A stretch of 64,000 bases of DNA from Caulobacteraceae bacterium UBA3198 (GCA_002363865.1 DEWY01000004.1:228486-292485), one strand, 5' to 3'. Counted from the stretch's first letter, positions 50,757 through 59,959 are shown. Notes: generated by a model from the sequence alone, not told the origin. A program made the numbers and translations.

Positions 50757-51980
50757 CTACTCCGGCGAAGATCGCTGGCGGACCTCGGCGAAGACCTCGT
50801 CGGTCTGCTCGCCCAGGCGCGGGGGGTGGCGGCGGATGTTGGAGGGGGTCTTTTCGAACTTCACCGGCGGGCGGATGGCCTTGTAGGGGCCCAGATGCGG
50901 GTGGTCGTAGCGCTCGAACAGGCCGACGGCCTCCAGGTGCGGATCGCCCTCCAGGTCCTCGAACCGGTTGGTCTTCTGCACCGGGATCGACAGGCCCTTC
51001 AGCAGGGTCAGCCACTCGGCGGTGGTCTTGGTGGCGGTGACCTCCTCGACCATGGCGTAGAGCTCGCGGGTGTGCTTGGCCCGCTGGGCGTAGTCGGCAA
51101 AGCGCGGGTCCCTGGCCACCGTCTCGGCCCAGCCGGCCACGGCGAAGAACTGGTCCCACTGTTTGTCGGTATAGGGCAGCAGGCCGATATAGCCGTCCTT
51201 GGTGGCGAACGGCTTGCGGTGGGGATTGGTCACCCGCTGGTAGGACCACTGGCCGGTGGGCGGCTCATAGGCGTGGTCATAGAGGTTCTCCACCAGGTTG
51301 AAGCTGGTGACGCATTCCAGCATCGGCACCTCGACGAACTGGCCTTCGCCGGTCCTGGCGCGGTGGAACAGGGCCGCGGTCAGGGCCTGGGCCATGAAGA
51401 GGCCCGAGACCTTGTCGGCCACCAGGGTCGGCAGGATGCGCGGGGTCTCGTTCCCGTCGGTGCGCGGCAGGAGATCAGCCATGCCTGAGGCCGACTGGAT
51501 CAGGTCATCATAGGCCGGCTCCCCGGCGTAGGGCCCGTCCGAGCCATAGCCTGCGGCATGGACATAGATCACGTCGGGGCGGAGCGTCTTCACCGCCTCA
51601 TAGTCGAGGCCGAGGCGCTTGAGCCCCTCATAGCGGATCGAGGCGGCGAACACGTCGCAGCTGGCGATCAGAGCTTCCAGCGCCGGGCGCATGGCGGGGT
51701 CGCGCAGATCGACCAGGACCGAGCGCTTGTTGCGGTTGATGGTCAGGAAGATGGGGCCGAGGTCCTTGGGCGCGCCCTCGGGCGGGTGGCCGGCCCAGCG
51801 CATGATGTCGCCGCCGTCGCCGCGGCCCGAGCCCGGATCCTCCAGCTTGATCACGTCGGCGCCCTGGTCGCCCAGAATCTGGGTGGCATAGGCGCCGAAC
51901 ACCACGCTGGTCAGGTCCAGGATGCGGACGCCCGCCAGTGGCCCGGTGGCCTCGCTCGCCAGTTGCTTGCCTTCCGCCAC
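50757..51980 (-). CDS. CaiB/BaiF family III CoA transferase
   Basis: Moves CoA between carboxylic acids. 407 residues: VRILDLTSVVFGAYATQILG, DQGADVIKLEDPGSGRGD, INRNKRSVLVDLRDP and the nucleophile region GEPAYDDLIQSASGMADLL with the candidate Asp, then GQFVEVPMLECVTSFN. Substrate unknown. Divergent from an acyl-CoA dehydrogenase/hydratase pair, so probably part of the same acid-degradation unit. Confidence 0.92.
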   Translation of the reverse strand: MAEGKQLASEATGPLAGVRILDLTSVVFGAYATQILGDQGADVIKLEDPGSGRGDGGDIMRWAGHPPEGAPKDLGPIFLTINRNKRSVLVDLRDPAMRPALEALIASCDVFAASIRYEGLKRLGLDYEAVKTLRPDVIYVHAAGYGSDGPYAGEPAYDDLIQSASGMADLLPRTDGNETPRILPTLVADKVSGLFMAQALTAALFHRARTGEGQFVEVPMLECVTSFNLVENLYDHAYEPPTGQWSYQRVTNPHRKPFATKDGYIGLLPYTDKQWDQFFAVAGWAETVARDPRFADYAQRAKHTRELYAMVEEVTATKTTAEWLTLLKGLSIPVQKTNRFEDLEGDPHLEAVGLFERYDHPHLGPYKAIRPPVKFEKTPSNIRRHPPRLGEQTDEVFAEVRQRSSPE

Positions 51981-52073
51981 GGCCGTCCTCCCTTATGGTT
52001 CTTGTCGGCGTTTATGCTGCGCCAATGAGATCGCGCCAAGCGACCAACCACAGTGACGTAGAGGGAGGACGTG

Positions 52074-53240
52074 ATGGATTTCCAACTCTCCGACGAGCAT
52101 CGGATGCTCAAGGAGCTGACCGCCCGCTTCGTCCGCGACGAGCTGATGCCCCTGGAGGCCGGCGTTCTGGACCGCGAGGCCAAGGGCCAGGGCCTGTCGC
52201 TGGGCGCCGAAGAGCACGCCCGGCTGGATCAGGTGTCCAAGGACCTCGGCCTCTGGGGCCTGGACGCGCCGGAGGACGTGGGCGGTTCGGACCTGCCCTA
52301 TGTGGCCATGGTCGGCGTCGGCGAGGAGCTGGGCCGCACCATCACCCCCTACACCCTGCCGCCGGACAGCCCGAACCTGCGCATGCTGATGGCCACGGTG
52401 AACGAACGCCAGAAGGAGGCCTATCTGGCGCCTTACGTGCGCGGCGAGACCGTCTCGGCCATCGGCATTTCGGAGCCCGGCGCAGGCGCCGATCCCTCAG
52501 CTATGACCACAAGGGCTGTCCGCGACGGGGACGACTGGATCATCAATGGCCGCAAGATCTGGATCACCCGGGCCGCCGACGCCGACTTCACCATCCTGAT
52601 GGCGGTGACCGACACCGAAAAGCGGGCGCGGGGCGGCATCTCGGCCTTCCTGGTGGACCGTGACGCCCCGGGCTTCCACCTCCTGCGGCAGATCCCGATG
52701 ATCGGCGGCCAGTCCACCTATGAGGTGGTGCTGGAGGATTGCCGGGTCGAGGGCTGGAAGCTGCTCGGCCAGGAGGGCGCGGGCTTCGCGCCCATGCAGA
52801 TTCGTCTGGGCACCCGGCGGATCGAGATGGCCGCCTGGTCCATCGGCATGGCCCAGCGGGCGCTCGACATGATGGTCGAGTACGCCCCGCAGCGGTCCAC
52901 CTTCGGCGCGCCCCTGTCGGAGCGCCAGGCCATCCAGTGGTGGGTGGCCGATGCGGCGACCCGCATCCATGCCGCGCGCCTGATGACCTATGACTGCGCC
53001 TGGAAGCTCGATCAGGGCCGCGACACCCGGGTGGAAATCTCGATGATCAAGGCCTACGCCACCGAGATGGCCTGGGAGGTGGTCGACCACGCCATGCAGA
53101 CCTTCGGCGCCATGGGCATGACCAAGGAGCTGCCCCTGCAGCTGATGGCCTCGCGCCTGCGCACCATGCGCATCTATGACGGCCCCACCGAAGTCCATAA
53201 GTGGGTGGTGGCCCGCAACCTTCTGGGAACCCGAAAATGA
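52074..53240 (+). CDS. acyl-CoA dehydrogenase
   Basis: FAD enzyme for the alpha,beta-oxidation of an acyl-CoA. 388 residues from the ATG at 52074 with GGGAGG upstream. ISEPGAGADPSAMTTRAV (FAD loop), WIINGRKIWITRAADADFTI, GLGxR-type LGTRRIEMAAWSIGMAQRAL, FGAPLSERQAIQWWVADA and the C-terminal YDGPTEVHKWVVARNLLG. The usual catalytic Glu position reads in YDGPTEVH. Co-transcribed with the hydratase (ATGA overlap). Substrate not clear. Confidence 0.93.
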   Translation: MDFQLSDEHRMLKELTARFVRDELMPLEAGVLDREAKGQGLSLGAEEHARLDQVSKDLGLWGLDAPEDVGGSDLPYVAMVGVGEELGRTITPYTLPPDSPNLRMLMATVNERQKEAYLAPYVRGETVSAIGISEPGAGADPSAMTTRAVRDGDDWIINGRKIWITRAADADFTILMAVTDTEKRARGGISAFLVDRDAPGFHLLRQIPMIGGQSTYEVVLEDCRVEGWKLLGQEGAGFAPMQIRLGTRRIEMAAWSIGMAQRALDMMVEYAPQRSTFGAPLSERQAIQWWVADAATRIHAARLMTYDCAWKLDQGRDTRVEISMIKAYATEMAWEVVDHAMQTFGAMGMTKELPLQLMASRLRTMRIYDGPTEVHKWVVARNLLGTRK

Positions 53241-54016
53241 GCGCCAAGTCCGATCACCTCGTCATCAGCGTCCAGGACCATGTGGCGCAGCTGATCTTCC
53301 ACCGGCCCCCGGCCAACCACGTCTCGGTGGAGCTGGTGGCCGACATCGCCGACGCCCTGCTGGCCTTCGACAAGGACCCGGCGGTGCGCGCCACCGTGCT
53401 AGCCTCGGAGGGCAAGCCCTTCTGCGCCGGCGCCGACCTGGCCTCCCCCACCGGCATCGGCGGGGCGGGCATGGGCGGAGTCTCCGAACTCTATGACCAG
53501 GCCGTGCGGCTGTTTTCGGTGGAAAAGCCCATCGTCGCCGCCGTGCAGGGCGCGGCCGTGGGGGCGGGCCTGGGGCTGGCCCTTGTCGCCGACTTCCGGG
53601 TCGCGGCGCATGAGGCGCGGTTCTCGGCCAATTTCGTCAAGCTGGGCTTCCATCCGGGCTTTGGCCTGACCCACACCCTGCCGCGGGTGATCGGCGCCCA
53701 GCGGGCCGATCTGATGTTCCTCACCGGCCGGCGGATCCGCGCGGACGAGGCCCTGGCCTGGGGGCTGGTGGACGAACTGGTCCCGGCCGACGAGCTGCGC
53801 CAGTCGGCCTTCGCGCTCGCCGCCGAGCTGGCGGAGAATGCGCCCCTGGCCGTCGTCGCCACCCGCAAGACCACCCGCAGCAAACTGGCCGACGCGGTCC
53901 GCGCCGCCACGGCTCACGAGCACCAGCAGCAGACCACCCTGCGGGCCACCGAGGACTTCGCCGAGGGTGTGGCCGCCGTCAACGAACGCCGGCCGGGCCA
54001 GTTCAAGGGGCGCTGA
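53237..54016 (+). CDS. enoyl-CoA hydratase/isomerase family protein
   Basis: Crotonase-fold enzyme, 259 residues. VAQLIFHRPPANHVSVELVA at the N-terminus, KPFCAGADLASP with oxyanion-hole residues, KPIVAAVQGAAVGAGLGLAL, FSANFVKLGFHPGFGLTHTL (the second catalytic Glu position of classical hydratases reads His/Pro here, so isomerase or other crotonase chemistry is possible), and GLVDELVPADELR. Follows the dehydrogenase directly. Confidence 0.9.
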   Translation: MSAKSDHLVISVQDHVAQLIFHRPPANHVSVELVADIADALLAFDKDPAVRATVLASEGKPFCAGADLASPTGIGGAGMGGVSELYDQAVRLFSVEKPIVAAVQGAAVGAGLGLALVADFRVAAHEARFSANFVKLGFHPGFGLTHTLPRVIGAQRADLMFLTGRRIRADEALAWGLVDELVPADELRQSAFALAAELAENAPLAVVATRKTTRSKLADAVRAATAHEHQQQTTLRATEDFAEGVAAVNERRPGQFKGR

Positions 54017-54029
54017 GAGGCGGGGGCTT

Positions 54030-54141
54030 GCGTGCTTCGAGGCTCGCTGGCGCTCGCACCTCAGCATGAGGGATTCTGCAGCAGTCTCGCCGTCGCCCTC
54101 ATCCTGAGGCGCCCGCGCATGCGGGCCTCGAAGGACGAGGG
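54030..54141 (+). repeat. dispersed CTTCGAGGCTCGC fold-back repeat (copy 1)
   Basis: Left arm CTTCGAGGCTCGC with CCTCAGCATGAGG, right arm CCTCATCCTGAGG with GCCTCGAAGG: a long hairpin of the kind scattered in Caulobacterales genomes. A second copy lies at 61451-61565 with the same order. It separates two convergent genes and may act as a terminator. Confidence 0.85.
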
Positions 54142-54161
54142 CGATAGCTCGGCGGCCCCGA

Positions 54162-56282
54162 TCAGCTGACCGGGAAGCCCTTGTCGCGGAGATAGGCGCC
54201 CACCGCCGCGTCGCGGCCGCGGAAGGCCCGGTAGGCTTCAGCCTGGTCGACCGTGTCGCCCACCGAGAGGATGTGGTCGACCATCCGCTTGGCCACGTCC
54301 TTGTCGTACATCCCGCCCGGCGCTTCCCGGAACGCCTCGGCGGCGTCCTGCGACAGCACCTCGGCCCAGAGGTAGGAATAGTAGCCGGCCGAATAGCCGT
54401 CCGAGGCGAAGACGTGGGCGAACTGTGGCGTGCGGTGACGCATGGGCAGCTCGGCGGGCATGCCGAGCTTGGCCAGCTCCTCGCGCTCGAAGGCGTCGGG
54501 ATCGATATCGGCGTCGCCGGCCAGGTGCAGCTTCATGTCGATCAGGGCCGAGGCTAGATACTCGGTCACCTCGAAACCCTGGCGGAAGGTCGACGCCTGC
54601 TCGATCTTCTTGGCCAGCTCCTCGGGCATAGGTTCGCCGGTCTCGTGGTGCAGGGCGAAACGGCTCAGCACCTCGCGAGTCGGCAGCCAGGCCTCGTTCA
54701 CCTGGCTGGGGAACTCTACATAGTCCCGCGGCACGCTGGTGCCCGACAGGGAGGGATAGGTTACGTTGGACAACAGGCCATGGATGGCGTGGCCGAACTC
54801 GTGGAACAGGGTGGTGGCGTCGTCCCAGGAGATCAGCACCGGCTGGCCCGGCGCGCCCTTTACGAAGTTGGAATTGTTGGAGACGATGGGGGTGATGGGC
54901 CCATCCAGCTTCTGCTGGCTGCGATAGGCGTTCATCCAGGCGCCCGAGCGCTTGCCGGTCCGGGCATAGGGGTCGAAGTAGAAGAGGCCCAGATGGGCGC
55001 CGTTCCGCTTGACCTCCCAGGTCCGCACATCGGGATGATAGACCGGCACATTGGTCACCGGGGTGAAGCTCATGCCGTAGACCTCGCCGGCGGCCCAGAA
55101 CATGCCGTCCACCAGCTTGTCCATCTGCAGATAGGCCTTCACCTCGTTCATATCGAGGTTGTAGCGCTCGGCCCGGACCTTCTCGGCATAGTAGCGATAG
55201 TCCCAGGGCTCGATCTTCACCCCGGCCTTTTCCGCGTCCGCGATGGCCTGCATCTCGGCCACTTCCTCGGCGACCCGGGCGATGGCCGCGGGCCAGACCC
55301 GCATCATCAGCTCCATGGCCGCATCTGGGGTCTTGGCCATGGCCGCTTCCAGCCGCCAGTGGGCGTGGGTCGGATAGCCCAGCAGATTGGCCCGCTCGAC
55401 CCGCAGCTTGAGGATCTTCTGGATGACGCCGTTATTGTCGTGCGCGTCGCCATTGTCCCCTCGGCTGTAATAGGTCCGCCAGACCTTCTCGCGCAGGTCG
55501 CGGCGATCGGAATAGGTCAGGAAGGGGTCCATGGAGGACCGGGTGTTGAGGATGGCGTATTCACCCGGGCGGCCGCGCTCGGTGGCGGCGGCCGCGGCGG
55601 CGGCGCGGACATCCTCGGGCAGACCGCGCAGCTCGGCCTCGGTCTTCAGATAGAGGACATAGTCGGTCTCGTCGGCCAGCAGGTTCTGGCTGAAGGTGGT
55701 GAAGGCCTGGGCCAGTTCGCCATTGATCTGCGCCACCCGGGCCTTGGCGGCCGGCTCCAGCTTGGCGCCGGCGCGGACAAAGGCGTTCCAGCGCTTCCAG
55801 GTCAGGCGCTGCTGTTCCGGGGTCAGGCCGGCGCTCTCGCGGCCCTCATAGACCTGCTCGATACGGGCGAAGAGCTTGGCGTTCTGCAGGATCTTGTCGG
55901 AATGGGCCGACAGTCGCGGCGCCATCGCCGTCTCCACCGCCCGCATCTCCGGATTGGACAGGGTGCCGCCCCAGACCCAGTAGGGCGCGCCCACCCGGTC
56001 GAGCGCCGCGCCGGCGCGCTCAAGGGCCGCGATGGTGTTGTCGAAGGTGGCCGGCTCAGGATTGTTGGCGATGGCCTCGATCTCTTCCAGCTCCAGGGCC
56101 ATGGCCGCCTCGAGGGCCGGGGCGAAGTCGGCGATCTTGACCTGGTCGAAGGGCGGCACTCCGCCATAGGGGCCGGTCCACGGGGCCAGCAGGGGCGAGC
56201 CGTCGGCCGCAAGGGCGGGCAGGGGCAGGGCGGCGGCGCCGAGCGCTGCGCTCGAGACGGCCAGGAACATGCGCCGATCCAT
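54162..56282 (-). CDS. exported M3-family metallopeptidase (oligopeptidase A/Dcp type)
   Basis: Zinc oligopeptidase, 706 residues. The N-terminus MDRRMFLAVSSAALGAAALP is a twin-arginine-type signal (RRMFL then hydrophobic core and ALA), so export folded to the periplasm is likely. The zinc motif HEFGHAIHGLLSN lies at about residues 490-500, with downstream EFPSQVNEAW (Glu ligand) and the C-terminal YYSYLWAEVLSQDAAEAF. Family members cleave short peptides or signal-peptide remnants. Confidence 0.93.
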   Translation of the reverse strand: MDRRMFLAVSSAALGAAALPLPALAADGSPLLAPWTGPYGGVPPFDQVKIADFAPALEAAMALELEEIEAIANNPEPATFDNTIAALERAGAALDRVGAPYWVWGGTLSNPEMRAVETAMAPRLSAHSDKILQNAKLFARIEQVYEGRESAGLTPEQQRLTWKRWNAFVRAGAKLEPAAKARVAQINGELAQAFTTFSQNLLADETDYVLYLKTEAELRGLPEDVRAAAAAAATERGRPGEYAILNTRSSMDPFLTYSDRRDLREKVWRTYYSRGDNGDAHDNNGVIQKILKLRVERANLLGYPTHAHWRLEAAMAKTPDAAMELMMRVWPAAIARVAEEVAEMQAIADAEKAGVKIEPWDYRYYAEKVRAERYNLDMNEVKAYLQMDKLVDGMFWAAGEVYGMSFTPVTNVPVYHPDVRTWEVKRNGAHLGLFYFDPYARTGKRSGAWMNAYRSQQKLDGPITPIVSNNSNFVKGAPGQPVLISWDDATTLFHEFGHAIHGLLSNVTYPSLSGTSVPRDYVEFPSQVNEAWLPTREVLSRFALHHETGEPMPEELAKKIEQASTFRQGFEVTEYLASALIDMKLHLAGDADIDPDAFEREELAKLGMPAELPMRHRTPQFAHVFASDGYSAGYYSYLWAEVLSQDAAEAFREAPGGMYDKDVAKRMVDHILSVGDTVDQAEAYRAFRGRDAAVGAYLRDKGFPVS

Positions 56283-56417
56283 CAGGAAACTCCGGTGTCG
56301 TCGAAAGGAAGGTTGGCGCGACCTTAGGCGCCGGGAGCCTGAACGTCACATGACAGGCTTGTAATGTGACATGCCTCCCCTCTGGCGGGGCGCGCAAGGG
56401 GCGGCTAAAGCCGAGAC

Positions 56418-57269
56418 ATGGCCATTGGCGTGTTTGATTCCGGAGTGGGCGGCCTGACCGTCCACCGCAAGCTGGCGGAGCGCTTTCCCCGCGCCGACCT
56501 CGTCTATCTGGCCGACCAGGCCAACGCCCCCTATGGCGGGCGGCCCGGCGAAGAGATCGTCGAACTGACCCGGGCTGGCTGCGACCGGCTGTTCGATCAG
56601 GGCTGCGACCTGGTGGTGCTGGCCTGTAACACCGCCTCGGCCATTGCGCTGCGCCGCCTGCAGCAGACCTGGCTGCCGCAGCGCCGCCGGGAGCTCGCCC
56701 GTCCGGTCAATGTGCTGGGCCTCATCGTGCCGACCATCGAGGCGGCCACCGGCCTGCCCTGGGAGCACGAGGCCGAGCGCCGGGGCGACAAGGTCGAGAA
56801 GCTGGACATCCTGGCGGTGTTCGCCACCCCGGCCACGGCCCGCAGCCGGGTCTATGAGATCGAGATCGACAAGCGACGCCAGGACGTGGCCGTCTTCGTC
56901 GAGCCCTGTCCGGAGCTGGCCCGGATGATCGAGGACAATGCCGGCGCCGTGGAGCTGGCCCAGGCGGTGGAGGCCCATGGGGCCCAGATCACCGCCCGCA
57001 TCGGCCGGGCGCCGGACCGGGCCATCCTCGGCTGCACCCATTATGAGATCATCGCCGACATGTTCCGCGCCGCGCTCAAGCCGGGCACGCCGCTGATCCA
57101 TCAGCCCGACGCCACGGCCGCAGCCCTGGCCGGCTATCTGGAGCGCCATCCGGAGATCGACGCCGGGTCGGCGGGGGTGCGACGCTTCCTGACCACCGGC
57201 CGCCCCGGCGCCCAGCACGAACTGGTGCAGACCTTCTGGGAAGGGCCCTTGAGCTTCGAGCCGGCCTGA
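56418..57269 (+). CDS. murI: glutamate racemase
   Basis: Makes D-glutamate for peptidoglycan. 283 residues: IGVFDSGVGGLTVHRKLAE (catalytic Asp), VVLACNTASAIALRRLQ (first catalytic Cys) and ILGCTHYEIIADMFR (second Cys), as in MurI. The middle region, about residues 100-150, is longer than in the shortest homologues. Divergent from the M3 peptidase. Confidence 0.94.
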   Translation: MAIGVFDSGVGGLTVHRKLAERFPRADLVYLADQANAPYGGRPGEEIVELTRAGCDRLFDQGCDLVVLACNTASAIALRRLQQTWLPQRRRELARPVNVLGLIVPTIEAATGLPWEHEAERRGDKVEKLDILAVFATPATARSRVYEIEIDKRRQDVAVFVEPCPELARMIEDNAGAVELAQAVEAHGAQITARIGRAPDRAILGCTHYEIIADMFRAALKPGTPLIHQPDATAAALAGYLERHPEIDAGSAGVRRFLTTGRPGAQHELVQTFWEGPLSFEPA

Positions 57270-57422
57270 GGGGTGGGGCGGGGTCCGGGGGCGCGCCGGC
57301 GCTGGGGGAGAGAAGACGCCACCCCCGGACATTGAGGCGGGCTGGGAAGCTCAGCCGCCTCGACCCCCGCACCATGCGGCGAGGGACGCCCTTGGGTCCA
57401 ATCGATAGTTTTTGATGTTTTG

Positions 57423-57437
57423 ATAGGGCCGGCCTAT
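57423..57437. promoter_or_regulatory. OxyR-type half-operator (ATAG-N7-CTAT)
   Basis: ATAGGGCCGGCCTAT fits the OxyR element ATAG-N7-CTAT and lies 10 bases before the oxyR start codon, with a TATATT stretch in its right half. A second ATAG occurs at 57405 but at the wrong spacing (18 rather than 22). Autoregulation is probable but not proven by sequence. Confidence 0.55.
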
Positions 57438-57446
57438 ATTGAGGCC

Positions 57447-58367
57447 ATGATCCTGCCCACCGTCCGTCAGCTGCAATATCTCAAGCTCCTCGCCGAGCAT
57501 GGCGCCTTCGGGCGCGCCGCCGAGGCCGCCCACGTCACCCAGCCGACCCTCTCGGCAGGCATCCAGGAGCTGGAGCGGACCCTGGGGGCGCCGGTGGTCG
57601 ACCGGGCCCGCACCGGGGTGATCCTGACGGCCGTGGGCGAAGCGGCCCTGCGCCGGGCCGCCACCATCCTCAACGAGGCCGAGGAGATGGTGCAGGAGGC
57701 CCGCCACGCCGGCCAACCCCTGTCGGGCCGCTTCAGGCTTGGGGTCATCCCGACCATCGCCCCCTTCCTGCTGCCCCGGGCCTTCCCCCTGCTGCGCACC
57801 CGTTATCCGGACCTGCGCCTCTTCCTGAGGGAGGACCTGACCCAGCGGTTGATCGCAGGCCTCAAGGCCGGCCAGCTGGACGCCGCCCTGATCGCCCTGC
57901 CCTATGAGACGGCGGGTCTCGACCTCGCCCATGTGGCTGATGACGAGCTGGTGGCCGCCCTGCCGGCCAATCACCCCCTGGCCAGGATGAGTGCGACGCC
58001 CCCTGACGAGCTGGAGCGGGCCGAGATGATCCTGCTGGAGGATGGCCACTGTCTGCGCGAGCACGCCCTGGCCGCCTGCGGCCTGAAGGCGCCCCGGGCC
58101 AATACCGATGACGGCCCCTTCGCCGCCACCTCCCTGCCGACCCTCGTGCAGATGGTGGGGTCCGGCCTGGGGGTCAGCTTCCTGCCGGCCATGGCGGTGG
58201 CGGCCGGCCTGACCGACTCCGTGGCCGTCACCATCCGGCCGCTGGCCACTGACCATCCCAGCCGGGAGATCGTGGTGGCCTGGCGATCCGGCTCCAGCCG
58301 GGCGGCTGAGGGCCGGCTGCTGGCCGAGATCATGCGCGAAGTGGTCGATCCGCCCCTCTTGTCCTGA
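57447..58367 (+). CDS. oxyR: hydrogen peroxide-responsive LysR regulator OxyR
   Basis: 306 residues: LysR HTH (LKLLAEHGAFGRAAEAAHVT and QPTLSAGIQELERTLG), then the substrate domain with the redox pair Cys-x8-Cys in EDGHCLREHALAACGLK, the spacing of the OxyR peroxide sensor, which sets it apart from other LysR proteins. Activates catalase and peroxidase genes in the family; none is adjacent. PadR follows after 71 bases. Confidence 0.92.
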   Translation: MILPTVRQLQYLKLLAEHGAFGRAAEAAHVTQPTLSAGIQELERTLGAPVVDRARTGVILTAVGEAALRRAATILNEAEEMVQEARHAGQPLSGRFRLGVIPTIAPFLLPRAFPLLRTRYPDLRLFLREDLTQRLIAGLKAGQLDAALIALPYETAGLDLAHVADDELVAALPANHPLARMSATPPDELERAEMILLEDGHCLREHALAACGLKAPRANTDDGPFAATSLPTLVQMVGSGLGVSFLPAMAVAAGLTDSVAVTIRPLATDHPSREIVVAWRSGSSRAAEGRLLAEIMREVVDPPLLS

Positions 58368-58390
58368 GCGGCCTCTTGAAGTCCGATACG

Positions 58391-58423
58391 TTTCGATATA
58401 TCTATTGTTTCGATAGATCGAAA
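58391..58423. promoter_or_regulatory. 33-base imperfect palindrome; probable PadR operator
   Basis: Arms TTTCGATATATC (58391-58402) and GATAGATCGAAA (58412-58423) are complementary at 11 of 12 positions around CTATTGTTTC-type centre. It ends 15 bases before the padR start codon. Position and symmetry suggest autoregulation. Confidence 0.6.
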
Positions 58424-58438
58424 TAGGAACGAAAACAC

Positions 58439-59005
58439 ATGTATGGACACTTTGGATTTCACCCGCACCGCGCCCGCCACAGCCGACATGGCATGGGCGG
58501 ACACGGGGTTGGGCGCGAGGGCGGCCATGGCCGCCGGGGCGGGCCGCGGCTCGGCCGGTTCCTGGAGCACGGCGATCTGCGCTTTGTGCTGCTGGCCCTG
58601 GTGGAGGAGGCGCCCTCCCACGGCTATGAGCTGATCCGCACCCTGGAGGAGCGCACCGGCGGGGCCTATCGCCCCAGCCCCGGCGCCATCTACCCGACGC
58701 TGGCCCTGCTGGAGGACGAAGGCTTCGTGGCCCAGAGCCAGGGCTCCGGCGCCCGCAAGCTCTATGAGATCACCCCGGCCGGCCGTGAGGCGTTGGAGCC
58801 GCAGCGGCCGTCGGTCGCCGCCATCTTTGCGCGCATGAACGAGACCGGCGACGAGGTCGGCCGCCACAAGGTCCGCCGGGGCATGGAGAATGTGAAGACC
58901 GCCCTGCGGCTGCGCGCCTCCCGCGGCCTGAGCGAGGCCGAGGCCGAGGCTGTCGCGGCCATCCTCGACGAGGCGGCCGGCAAGATCGAGCGGGTGGGGC
59001 AATGA
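58439..59005 (+). CDS. PadR-family regulator with His/Gly-rich N-terminus
   Basis: 188 residues. Residues 1-38 (beginning MYGHFGFHPHRARHSRHGMG) hold seven or more histidines and many Gly and Arg, unlike the bare PadR fold, and could bind metal. The winged-helix domain follows: FVLLALVEEAPSHGYELIRT, the recognition region YRPSPGAIYPTLALLEDEGF, KLYEITPAGREALE, and a C-terminal dimer helix. Overlaps DUF2218 by four bases. Ligand unknown. Confidence 0.9.
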   Translation: MYGHFGFHPHRARHSRHGMGGHGVGREGGHGRRGGPRLGRFLEHGDLRFVLLALVEEAPSHGYELIRTLEERTGGAYRPSPGAIYPTLALLEDEGFVAQSQGSGARKLYEITPAGREALEPQRPSVAAIFARMNETGDEVGRHKVRRGMENVKTALRLRASRGLSEAEAEAVAAILDEAAGKIERVGQ

Positions 59006-59298
59006 GCGTGAGCGCGTCCCAGGCCAGCGTGCCCACGGCGCACGCCCGCCGCTACATGATCCAGCTGTGCAAGCACTTCGGCCACAAGGCCGAGACCCGG
59101 TTCGATGACCAGACCGGCGAGATCGTCTTCGAGGGCGGGGTCTGCCGTCTGGGCGCGGGGCCGGTGGCCCTGGATCTGCAGGTCGAGTCCGCCTCGACCG
59201 AGACCCGCGCCCGCCTGGAAGGGGTGATCGACAGCCACCTCAAACGCTTCGCCTTCCGCGAGCCGGACATGGCCGTCACCTGGCGCCCGGCTGCCTAG
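59002..59298 (+). CDS. DUF2218 domain protein
   Basis: 98 residues covering one DUF2218 domain: RRYMIQLCKHFGHKAETRFD at the N-terminus, then GVCRLGAGPVALDLQVESAS and IDSHLKRFAFREPDMAVTWR. DUF2218 is also found beside or fused to siderophore-interacting proteins, so a link to iron is possible but not shown. Coupled to padR. Its stop and the convergent RraA stop share CTAG. Confidence 0.85.
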   Translation: MSVSASQASVPTAHARRYMIQLCKHFGHKAETRFDDQTGEIVFEGGVCRLGAGPVALDLQVESASTETRARLEGVIDSHLKRFAFREPDMAVTWRPAA

Positions 59299-59771
59299 GC
59301 CGGCAGCACCACCACCCCGTCGGCGTCGGCGAACACCCGGTCGCCAGGCGTGAAGATCACCCCGCCGAAGGCCACGACCCCGTCGCTCTCGCCCAGGTCC
59401 CGGCGGACGCTGCGCAGCGGCATGGTCCCCAGGGCCTTGACGCCGAGGTCGAGGGTCGCCAGCACCGCGGCGTCGCGCACCGCGCCATTGACGATGACGC
59501 CGGCCCAGCCCTGGTCCACGGCGCTCTGGGCGATCAGGTCGCCCATCAGGGCGCGGTTCAGCGAACCGCCCCCGTCGACCACCAGCACCGCCCCGTTCCC
59601 CGGGGTGGCCAGCATGGCCTTCACCTTGGAATTGTCCTCATGACAGCGGACGGTGCGGATGGGGCCGGAAAAGGCCCGCCGGCCGCCCAGGTCGCGCATC
59701 TGCAGGCGCAGGACCTGGGCGCGGCCCTCGTTCTCATCGGACAGGTCGGCGGTGGAGAGGTCCTCGGACAT
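59295..59771 (-). CDS. RraA family protein (aldolase / RNase E regulator fold)
   Basis: 158 residues from the ATG at 59771. Pattern NSKVKAMLATPGNGAVLVVD, GGSLNRALMGDLIAQSAVDQ, GWAGVIVNGAVRDAAVL (RraA GxxRD region), ALGTMPLRSVRRDLGESDGV and DRVFADADGVVVLP. Members include the E. coli RNase E inhibitor and 4-hydroxy-4-methyl-2-oxoglutarate/oxaloacetate aldolases; RG/RD at the metal site favours an aldolase-like role but this is not settled. Confidence 0.88.
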   Translation of the reverse strand: MSEDLSTADLSDENEGRAQVLRLQMRDLGGRRAFSGPIRTVRCHEDNSKVKAMLATPGNGAVLVVDGGGSLNRALMGDLIAQSAVDQGWAGVIVNGAVRDAAVLATLDLGVKALGTMPLRSVRRDLGESDGVVAFGGVIFTPGDRVFADADGVVVLPA

Positions 59772-59959
59772 GGCGGCGCCTTGAAGGTTTGAGACCCCGC
59801 GGCTCTTAACGATCCAGGGCACGTTCTTCCAGACCCTTGCCAGCTGGGGCCGCGCTGGAGGAAACTCTGACCGCCGACGCGACATTGGGCGGCATACCAT
59901 TTCACAGGACCTCGGACGCTGAAACGAGCCGCGGCCAGACCATTTCCAGGGACGAGACC

